Shown: piece by piece, positions 30,177-36,994 of the stretch
How the letters are laid out: every line of letters starts with the position of its first letter
How positions within the stretch are numbered: position 1 is the stretch's first letter
From: an uncultured Bacillota bacterium
GTDB lineage: Bacteria > Bacillota > Clostridia > Oscillospirales > Oscillospiraceae
Length of the DNA stretch: 36,994 nucleotides
Reading direction: 5' to 3'
Assembly: GCA_947649625.1 (NCBI GenBank)
Contig: CANSSJ010000018.1
Location: forward strand, 1 to 36,994
Notes under the pieces: generated by a model
What the model saw: only the letters and a program-made list of their open reading frames with translations
Told to the model about the DNA's origin: nothing
Databases searched by the model: none
Program-made: the position numbers and the translations under genes

Positions 30177-30281
30177 TTATGGACTCACCAGGATGTTGGC
30201 CAGAATGGGCAGCAGCATCAGCAGGGCCAGAACTCCGGCCATGACCGACATAAAGATCTTCTGTCTCTTTTGACGTTTCAT
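30177..30281 (-). CDS. 34-aa basic membrane peptide between ftsX and the M23 gene
   Basis: A short open frame of 34 codons runs from ATG (30281) to TAA (30177). It starts MKRQKRQKIFMSVMAGVLAL and ends in ILANILVSP, giving a strongly basic cytosolic N-terminus and one membrane segment of about 20 residues, with N-in topology. GGAGGT sits 6 nt before the ATG. It begins 12 nt after the ftsX stop, and its end reaches the ribosome-binding site of the M23 gene, so it is inside the operon and likely coupled to it. No family is known to me. Coding is supported by the ribosome-binding site, compact packing and a sensible topology; conservation has not been tested. Membership in the FtsEX complex is a guess. 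Confidence 0.7.
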   Translation of the reverse strand: MKRQKRQKIFMSVMAGVLALLMLLPILANILVSP

Positions 30282-30293
30282 TGCAACGACCTC

Positions 30294-31193
30294 CTATACC
30301 TGCAAAAACTTTCGGATCGCCAGCAGCGAGCCGCCTACTCCGATCACGGCGCCCACCCCGCAGAACACGGCCAGGATGGTGGTGGCCATGGAGCTGTAGC
30401 TGATCATGGTCACCAGGGACAGACCGTTGCCCTGGATGGCCAGCTTGGCCACCAGTTGATACAGCCCCCACTGGGCGAAAAAGGCGACGACGGCGCCGGT
30501 CAGCCCCAGAATCATCCCCTCCACCACGAAGGGCCATTCGATAAACCCGTCGGTGGCGCCGCACATCTTCATAATGGCGATCTCCTCCCGGCGGTAGAAG
30601 GTGGCCAGCTTGATGGTGTTGGCGATGATGAACAGGGAGATCACCAACAGCACGCCGATCAGGGCCATGGCTACGCCGGTGGCGATGTTGCGCACCAGCA
30701 CGAAGCCGTTTGCGATATCAATGGCAGCCCTGACATTGCCCTCGCCTACCCCTTCCACCGCCTCCAGGGCCGCCTGGGTCTGGGCCATGAGCTCAATGTC
30801 CGTCACGTGGACCCGATAGCGGTGGCGGAGGGTGTCGTCGGGCAGGTCGGCCAGCACCTGGGCGTTGCTCGCCCGCTTGGCCCGGAACTCCTCCAGCGCC
30901 GCCTCTTTGGTGACAAAGTTGAGCTGAGACACGTTGTCCACCTTGGCCAGGACGGGCTGGAGGGCCCTGGCCTGCTCCTCGTTCAGGCTGTCGTCTATGT
31001 AGACCACCATCTCATTCTCGTTCTCCAGGTCGCCCAGCATGTTGTCCAGATTCACCGCCAGCAGGGTGAAGGAGCCCATAATGATCAGGCAGGCCACGAT
31101 CATGCACACCGCGGCGAAGGACATGAACCCGTGGGTAAAGATGGAGTGCACGCCCTCGCTGATGTAGTATCCCGCGTCAAATCTTCTCGCCAT
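30294..31193 (-). CDS. ftsX: Cell division ABC-type permease FtsX
   Basis: FtsX is the membrane partner of FtsE and transmits ATP hydrolysis to a periplasmic or wall hydrolase. The 299 residues have TM1 in FMSFAAVCMIVACLIIMGSFTLLA (about 22-45), an extracellular domain (about 46-170) with DDSLNEEQARALQPVLAKV, and three further segments (about 175-290). The intracellular FYRREEIAIMKMCGATDGFIEWPFVVEGMILG block is typical of FtsX. I use the ATG at 31193 (MARRFDAGYYISEGVHS). It overlaps the ftsE end by 17 nt, as in many Firmicutes. The ribosome-binding site AGGCGG is weak, so coupling is probable. It precedes the 34-aa peptide. Confidence 0.95.
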   Translation of the reverse strand: MARRFDAGYYISEGVHSIFTHGFMSFAAVCMIVACLIIMGSFTLLAVNLDNMLGDLENENEMVVYIDDSLNEEQARALQPVLAKVDNVSQLNFVTKEAALEEFRAKRASNAQVLADLPDDTLRHRYRVHVTDIELMAQTQAALEAVEGVGEGNVRAAIDIANGFVLVRNIATGVAMALIGVLLVISLFIIANTIKLATFYRREEIAIMKMCGATDGFIEWPFVVEGMILGLTGAVVAFFAQWGLYQLVAKLAIQGNGLSLVTMISYSSMATTILAVFCGVGAVIGVGGSLLAIRKFLQV

Positions 31194-31866
31194 GATAGTA
31201 ACCGCCTGTTCCGTCGCTGATGACGCGACCGTTCTCAATGGCCACCACCCGTTTGGTGAAGCGGTTGACCAGATTTTTCTCGTGGGTAACCACCAGCACG
31301 GTGGTGCCCAGCTCGTTGATGCGTTCCAGCAGCATCATGATCTCCAGAGAGCGCTGGGGGTCCAGGTTGCCGGTGGGCTCGTCGGCGATGATCATGCTGG
31401 GGTTGTTCACCAGCGCCCGGGCGATGGCCACCCGCTGCTGCTCGCCGCCGGAGAGCTGGCCGGGGAACCGGTCGCCCTTCTTGTCCAGCCCCACCAGCTG
31501 GAGCACGTAGGGGATGCGCCGGCGCAGCTCCCGGTTGGAGGCCCCGATGGCCCGCATGGAGAAGGCCAGGTTTTCATACACCGTCTTCTTCTCGATCAGC
31601 CGGAAGTCCTGAAAGATGATGCCCAGGGTACGGCGCATCAGGGGGACCTGCCGGGGGGTAATGGTGTTCAGGTTGAACCCGTTGACCATCACCCGGCCCT
31701 CGGTGGGGGCGATCTCCGCGGTGATCAGCTTGATCAGCGTGGACTTTCCCGAGCCGGAAGGGCCCACCAGAAAGACGAACTCCCCGTCGTCGATGCGTAC
31801 ATTGACCCCTTTCAGCGCCTTGGTGCCGTTGTCGTATTCTTTATGTACATCAATAAAGCGTACCAT
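31177..31866 (-). CDS. ftsE: Cell division ATPase FtsE
   Basis: FtsE is the cytosolic ATPase of the FtsEX complex. The 229 residues contain Walker A GPSGSGKS (35-42), Q-loop IFQDFRLI, ABC signature LSGGEQQRVAIARAL and Walker B MIIADEPTGNLD, followed by the switch histidine VVTHEKNLVN. MVRFIDVHKEYDNGTKALKGVNVRI is typical of FtsE rather than of other ABC ATPases. AAGGAGCG precedes the ATG at 31866. It is the first gene after a promoter region with a WalR-like box, followed by ftsX, the 34-aa peptide and the M23 hydrolase. The leader is about 178 nt from the distal promoter. Confidence 0.97.
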   Translation of the reverse strand: MVRFIDVHKEYDNGTKALKGVNVRIDDGEFVFLVGPSGSGKSTLIKLITAEIAPTEGRVMVNGFNLNTITPRQVPLMRRTLGIIFQDFRLIEKKTVYENLAFSMRAIGASNRELRRRIPYVLQLVGLDKKGDRFPGQLSGGEQQRVAIARALVNNPSMIIADEPTGNLDPQRSLEIMMLLERINELGTTVLVVTHEKNLVNRFTKRVVAIENGRVISDGTGGYYHGEKI

Positions 31867-31928
31867 TGTATGACCCGCTCCTTAGCTCAGCCAATTTTTC
31901 TCTCAGGGTCAGAGACGTTTGAATATTC

Positions 31929-31957
31929 AGTTTACCACAGTCTTTGCATGATGTAAA
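31929..31957 (-). promoter_or_regulatory. Proximal promoter of ftsE
   Basis: On the minus strand TTTACA (31952-31957) and TAAACT (31929-31934) have a 17-bp spacer and an extended TGG before the -10. Start near 31922, about 56 nt before ftsE. Confidence 0.5.
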
Positions 31958-32041
31958 TATGTAAACCATGTACAATCTGTGAACAAACGGACCCTTTCTC
32001 TTATGCGTCTCTCCGCCAGTTTTTAACTGCTTTGTCATCTT

Positions 32042-32058
32042 TGTAACTTTATTGTAAC
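32042..32058 (+). promoter_or_regulatory. WalR (YycF)-type box over the distal ftsE -10
   Basis: TGTAAC-TTTAT-TGTAAC matches TGTWAH-N5-TGTWAH perfectly. Read along the operon (minus), it is GTTACA-ATAAA-GTTACA and its first half contains the -10 TACAAT, exactly as at 5363-5379. That shared geometry makes chance unlikely. Confidence 0.7.
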
Positions 32059-32079
32059 CTATTTCCCCGGGAAAGGCAA
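32051..32079 (-). promoter_or_regulatory. Distal promoter of the ftsEX-M23 operon
   Basis: On the minus strand TTGCCT (32074-32079) and TACAAT (32051-32056) are 17 bp apart. The -10 is embedded in the WalR-like box. The start would be near 32044, giving a leader of about 178 nt. Confidence 0.65.
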
Positions 32080-32103
32080 GAGGCAATTTCCCGCCAGACT
32101 CCA

Positions 32104-32135
32104 TAAAAAATCAGCCTTACGGTGCAAGGCTGATT
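32104..32135 (-). terminator. Terminator of the heat-shock operon
   Basis: AATCAGCCTT (32109-32118) pairs with AAGGCTGATT (32126-32135), then TTTTTATGG on the minus strand. It begins 7 nt after the dnaJ stop. Confidence 0.9.
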
Positions 32136-32141
32136 CCAGGT

Positions 32142-33296
32142 TTATTTCTTCCGCTTTTTCTTGTCAAACAGCCCTTTGATGCCCCCCTCGGGGATCTCCT
32201 CGCCCATGGCGGCGGCGAAAGCGTGAAGGGCCGCCTTCTGTTCGGCGTTGAGGGAGGCGGGCACCTGCACCCGCACGGTGACATACTGGTCACCCCTCCG
32301 ATTGCTGCGCAGCTCGGGGATGCCCTTCCCCCGCAGGCGGAAGGTGGTGCCCGTCTGGGTGCCGGCGGGCAGATTGTACTTCACCTTGCCGTCGATGGTG
32401 GGGATCTCCAGCTCGGCCCCCAGGGCGGCCTGGCAGAAGCTCACCGGGCACTCGTAAATTACGGTGGTTCCCTCCCGCTGGAACTGGGAGTGGGGCTTGA
32501 TCTGCACCCGCACCAGCAGGTCGCCGGCGGGGCCGCCGTTGGCGCCGGCGTTACCCTGGCCCCGCATGGAGACGGCCTGACCGTCGTCAATGCCCGCCGG
32601 GATGGTGACGGATACCCGCTGTTTCTTCCGCACGCTGCCCGCCCCGCCGCACTTCTTGCAGGGGGTGTGGATGATCCTGCCCGTCCCTCTGCACTTGGAG
32701 CAGGTGGTGGTGGTGGAGAAAGCAAAGCCGCCGGCGCCCCGCTGGATGCGCACCTGACCGGCTCCCCGGCAGTCGGGACAGGTCTCGGCGGTGGTACCCG
32801 CCGCGCAGCCGGAGCCCTTGCACTCGTCGCAGGGCTCGGTGCGGCTGAGTTCGATCTCCCTGATGCAGCCGAAGGCCGCCTCCTCGAAGGTGAGGGCCAG
32901 ATTGACCCGCAGGCTCTCCCCCTTCTGGGGGCCGTTCCTGCGGCTTCCGCCTCCGCCGAAGCCGCCTCCAAAGCCCCCGCCGAAGAAGGAGCCGAAGATG
33001 TCGCCCAGGTCGATATCCCCCATGTCGAAGCCGAAGCCCCCGGCCCCGCTCCCGCCGTAGCTGGGGTCCACCCCGGCAAAGCCGAACTGGTCGTATCGGG
33101 CCTTCTTCTCCGGGTCGGACAGGACGCTGTAAGCCTCGTTGACCTCTTTGAACTTCCCCTCCGCAGTCTTGTCCCCGGGGTTCATGTCCGGGTGATACTT
33201 CTTGGCCAGCTTCCGATAGGCCTTTTTGATCTCTTCCTCCGAGGCCCCCTTGCCCAGCTCCAGGACCTCATAATAGTCTCGTTTTTGTTCCGCCAT
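32142..33296 (-). CDS. dnaJ: Co-chaperone DnaJ (Hsp40)
   Basis: DnaJ delivers clients to DnaK and stimulates its ATPase. The 384 residues show a J domain (6-70) with HPD at 35-37, a G/F-rich region (about 78-120) with [12 protein letters not shown], and four zinc-finger motifs [24 protein letters not shown] and CKKCGGAG (about 150-215). The C-terminal client domains follow. All J-domain and zinc residues are present. GAGGTGATAAC precedes the ATG. It lies 188 nt after dnaK, with a structured gap. The tail [11 protein letters not shown] is basic. Confidence 0.97.
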   Translation of the reverse strand: MAEQKRDYYEVLELGKGASEEEIKKAYRKLAKKYHPDMNPGDKTAEGKFKEVNEAYSVLSDPEKKARYDQFGFAGVDPSYGGSGAGGFGFDMGDIDLGDIFGSFFGGGFGGGFGGGGSRRNGPQKGESLRVNLALTFEEAAFGCIREIELSRTEPCDECKGSGCAAGTTAETCPDCRGAGQVRIQRGAGGFAFSTTTTCSKCRGTGRIIHTPCKKCGGAGSVRKKQRVSVTIPAGIDDGQAVSMRGQGNAGANGGPAGDLLVRVQIKPHSQFQREGTTVIYECPVSFCQAALGAELEIPTIDGKVKYNLPAGTQTGTTFRLRGKGIPELRSNRRGDQYVTVRVQVPASLNAEQKAALHAFAAAMGEEIPEGGIKGLFDKKKRKK

Positions 33297-33484
33297 ATGT
33301 TATCACCTCTTGACATGGAAGGTGAGCGGGATGATAAGATCCCGCCCTACCTCCTGTCACGCTGCGCCTGTTCGCGACGCTTGCCTTCCCTCCGACTCGC
33401 TTCACAAACAGAAACGCTCCGCGTTTCTTGGTTTGCAAAGCTCGCTCCGGTCCAGGCTCGCTGCTCACGACGGCTCCGCGCTTC
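33297..33484. other. Structured dnaK-dnaJ intergenic region
   Basis: No gene is seen here. The region contains AGAAACGC/GCGTTTCT (near 33410-33428), which on the minus strand is followed by GTTTGTG, resembling an attenuator. GCGGGAT/ATCCCGC (33327-33346) resembles the REP-like hairpins. Several copies of the CGAGC/GCTCG type occur. It may adjust the ratio of dnaJ to dnaK through termination or RNA processing. Confidence 0.5.
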
Positions 33485-35353
<1,869 letters not shown>

Positions 35354-35396
35354 GATGTTTTTCCTCCTGATATATAAAAGATTGGTGTTAACAGGT

Positions 35397-35501
35397 TTAA
35401 TGCAGGAGCAGCGCTCCCACGGAAAACAGAGCGGACAGCCAGACCAGCAGTCCGGCGCTGAGCATCAGCGTAAATTTGACGTTCTTGCAGGTGGTACACA
35501 T
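35397..35501 (-). CDS. 34-aa CxxC membrane peptide between grpE and dnaK
   Basis: A 34-codon open frame runs from ATG (35501) to TAA (35397). It begins [20 protein letters not shown] and ends SVGALLLH. A cytosolic-looking N-terminus with the pair C2-x2-C5 and K6/K9 is followed by one membrane segment of about 22 residues. GGAGG lies 9 nt before the ATG. It occupies the 256-nt gap between grpE and dnaK, sharing it with a dispersed repeat. No family is known to me. The CxxC might bind metal or respond to redox stress, which is inference. Coding support comes from the ribosome-binding site, the membrane-like composition and the position; sequence conservation is untested. Confidence 0.65.
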   Translation of the reverse strand: MCTTCKNVKFTLMLSAGLLVWLSALFSVGALLLH

Positions 35502-35526
35502 GTTGGTCCGGCCTCCTTATCGCCTG

Positions 35527-35603
35527 TGTGGGACCCGACGACCTCGGCGGGTCATATTGGGAAATCTTCGGGGGATGGCCCGCCCAGGTGGTCGGGCCCC
35601 ACA
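35527..35603. repeat. REP-like palindrome between grpE and the small peptide gene
   Basis: TGTGGGACCCGACGACCT and AGGTGGTCGGGCCCCACA form the outer arms, enclosing CGGCGGGTCAT...ATGGCCCGCC inner pairing. It has the TGTRGGG ends and GACGACC core of this family. It is placed directly after the grpE stop. Confidence 0.7.
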
Positions 35604-35609
35604 TTGTCT

Positions 35610-36191
35610 CTAATTGGCCACCTGCACCATCGCAAACCGGATGACCTTCTCTCCCAGCATAAAGCCGGCCTGGAAGACCTGGGCCACGGTGTTCTCCCCC
35701 AGATTCTCGTCCTCAATGTGCATGACGGCATTGTGGAGGTTGGGGTCGAAGGGCTTGCCCTGGGCCTCGATCTCGGTGACGCCCAGCTTGGCGAAGACCT
35801 CTTTCAGCTGGTTCATGGTCATCTCCACGCCCTTTTTGTAGGCCTCGTCGGCAGTCTCCTGCTTCAGGGCCCGCTCCAGGTTGTCGTAGACGGGGAGAAA
35901 GGCCTGGACGGTGTCCGCTTTGGCGTCGGTCCAGAGGCTTTCCTTCTCCCTGGCGGTGCGCTTGCGGTAGTTGTCGTACTCGGCGGCCAGGCGGAGGAAC
36001 TGGTCCCTGGGGACCACCTGCTCCGCGATGGGAGCTTCCTCTGCCTCCGGCGTTTCCGCCTCGGGGCCGGGGACGTCGGCCTGGGGCTCCTCCTGGACGG
36101 GCTCAGCCGCCTCGGTCTGCTCCTCCAGGACCTCGGCCTCGGGGGCCTGCTCTTGGACGGGGGGCTCTTTTTTTTCTTTCTTCTTACTCAC
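35610..36191 (-). CDS. grpE: Nucleotide exchange factor GrpE
   Basis: GrpE releases ADP from DnaK and acts as a thermosensor. The 193 residues have a K/E-rich, disordered N-terminus (1-58; MSKKKEKKEPPVQEQAPEAE), then a long helix LRLAAEYDNYRKRTAREKESLWTDAKADTVQAFLPVYDNLERAL (about 66-109). The beta-wing end has LGVTEIEAQGKPFDPNLHNAVMHIEDENLGENTVAQVFQAGFMLGEKVIRFAMVQVA, matching the GrpE signature. No clear extended ribosome-binding site was judged beyond AAGGAGCATG. It is 27 nt after hrcA. Confidence 0.97.
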   Translation of the reverse strand: MSKKKEKKEPPVQEQAPEAEVLEEQTEAAEPVQEEPQADVPGPEAETPEAEEAPIAEQVVPRDQFLRLAAEYDNYRKRTAREKESLWTDAKADTVQAFLPVYDNLERALKQETADEAYKKGVEMTMNQLKEVFAKLGVTEIEAQGKPFDPNLHNAVMHIEDENLGENTVAQVFQAGFMLGEKVIRFAMVQVAN

Positions 36192-36218
36192 GATTCATGC
36201 TCCTTCACGGCTCATTAT

Positions 36219-36994
36219 TTATTCCTCGGGCTCCTCCGGGGGCGGCAGTTCCTTGCCGAACATGCGGGTGAGGCTGTCGGCGAAGTAGGACAGCCGGGCG
36301 GTCACCTTGGCGTAGTCCATCCGGGTGGGGCCCACCACCCCGATCACGCCCCGCATGTTGTCCCCGATGTCGTAGCTGGCCATCACCACGCTGGTATCCT
36401 TCAAGGCGTCGTTCACGTTCTCCGGCCCGATGAGGATGTTCATGTTCTTGCCGGTGTCCAGGGTGGCGGGCAGCTTGGGGACGTCGCTCTCCTCGCTGAG
36501 GTAGGCCATCAGGGGCTTGGCCTTGTCCAGGCTGCGGTACTCGGGGTGCTCCAGCAGATGGGTGATGCCGGCGGTGCGGAACTTCTGCTGTCCCTGGTCG
36601 GCCAGCACCTCCATGGCGAACTCCACCACCAGGGCGATGAGCTCAAAGGCCCCCGGGGCGGTGCGGGTCTCCATCCTGTCCAGGGTCTCCTCCATCTCCT
36701 CCCGGGACAGGCCCACAAAGGAGGAGTTAAGCACAGCGGAGAGCATTTGCAGCTGGGGGTCGGACAGCCCGTTGGGGATGTGGATGAGCTTGTTTTTCAC
36801 CACGCTGTTGTCCGTCATGACCACGGCGATAAAGGCGTTGTCCTCCACCATCAGCAGGTCGAACCGCTTGACGGTGATGCGCTCCTTGGCGGCGGCCATG
36901 GTGAACACGGGGTAGTCGCTGATCTGGGAGAGCACCTTCCCCGCCCGGTCGATCACCCGGTCCAGCTCCTCCATTTTCAGGTTGAGCGCGTCGT
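36219..36994 (-). CDS. hrcA: Heat-inducible transcription repressor HrcA, N-terminus beyond the window
   Basis: HrcA represses class I heat-shock genes through CIRCE sites and depends on GroEL to fold. About 258 C-terminal residues are visible and the frame stays open to the window edge, so the N-terminal winged helix is missing here only because of the cut. The central GAF-like and insert part includes RFDLLMVEDNAFIAVVMTDNSVVKNKLI, and the end has LIGPENVNDALKDTSVVMASYDIGDNMRGVIGVVGPTRMDYAKVTARLSYFADSLTRMFG, the typical HrcA C-terminal block with GVVGPTRMDY. It heads grpE, the small peptide, dnaK and dnaJ. The expected CIRCE element lies outside. Confidence 0.96.
   Translation of the reverse strand, partial: DALNLKMEELDRVIDRAGKVLSQISDYPVFTMAAAKERITVKRFDLLMVEDNAFIAVVMTDNSVVKNKLIHIPNGLSDPQLQMLSAVLNSSFVGLSREEMEETLDRMETRTAPGAFELIALVVEFAMEVLADQGQQKFRTAGITHLLEHPEYRSLDKAKPLMAYLSEESDVPKLPATLDTGKNMNILIGPENVNDALKDTSVVMASYDIGDNMRGVIGVVGPTRMDYAKVTARLSYFADSLTRMFGKELPPPEEPEE

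Noticed and set aside
31850-32104. A possible 84-aa protein upstream of ftsE
   Set aside because: It covers both ftsE promoters and the WalR-like box, has no ribosome-binding site, and overlaps the ftsE start codon. A 5' leader is the better reading.

Overview
The window reads as a chromosomal segment of a high-GC Firmicute, most likely a clostridial Oscillospiraceae relative (Flavonifractor, Pseudoflavonifractor or Lawsonibacter type). The grounds are strong GGAGG ribosome-binding sites, frequent GTG/TTG starts, a partial T-box leader, an hrcA-grpE-dnaK-dnaJ heat-shock cluster, a large Alu-type SRP RNA upstream of dnaX, FtsEX with an M23 hydrolase, and YitT and bactofilin genes in GC-rich DNA. 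The assignment is inference from gene content. No phage, transposase, rRNA, tRNA or CRISPR array was seen.

Layout. 1-243: the 5' part of a T-box leader on the minus strand, with its promoter; its specifier reads as CUG (Leu). 288-3690 (+): rpmE, a flavin-reductase-like protein, two GNAT acetyltransferases and hflX. 3889-6672 (+): a MATE exporter, then a two-gene unit of a 96-aa unknown and a secreted SH3-NlpC/P60 hydrolase. 6757-9763 (-): yitT, pgsA and rimO behind a small XRE regulator that diverges from an 84-aa accessory protein. 10096-14297 (-): recX, recA, prmC, an unknown and a DUF1385 membrane protein. 14376-18100 (-): a lipoprotein, response regulator and histidine kinase. 18253-21023 (-): a second regulator/kinase pair, followed by a second MATE exporter (21169-22539). 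22613-26169 (-): an LRR protein, a heptad coiled-coil protein, YbaB and DnaX, headed by the SRP RNA (about 26340-26640). 26760-28735 (-): bactofilin and a membrane-anchored polysaccharide deacetylase. 28906-31866 (-): ftsE, ftsX, a 34-aa membrane peptide and an M23 hydrolase with coiled coil. 32142-36994 (-): dnaJ, dnaK, a second 34-aa membrane peptide with a CxxC motif, grpE and hrcA (cut by the window edge).

How it fits together. Much of the window concerns the envelope: NlpC/P60, FtsEX-M23, bactofilin, deacetylase, PgsA, two sensor systems and two exporters. The NlpC/P60 operon and the ftsEX operon have promoters built the same way: a TACAAT -10 lies inside two direct GTTACA half-sites separated by 5 bp. 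That is the published WalR (YycF) box, so the two hydrolase systems are probably co-regulated. Further points of interest are the two unannotated 34-aa membrane peptides inside conserved operons, a bipartite palindromic repeat family scattered between genes, and a pair of perfect hairpins inside a histidine kinase reading frame.
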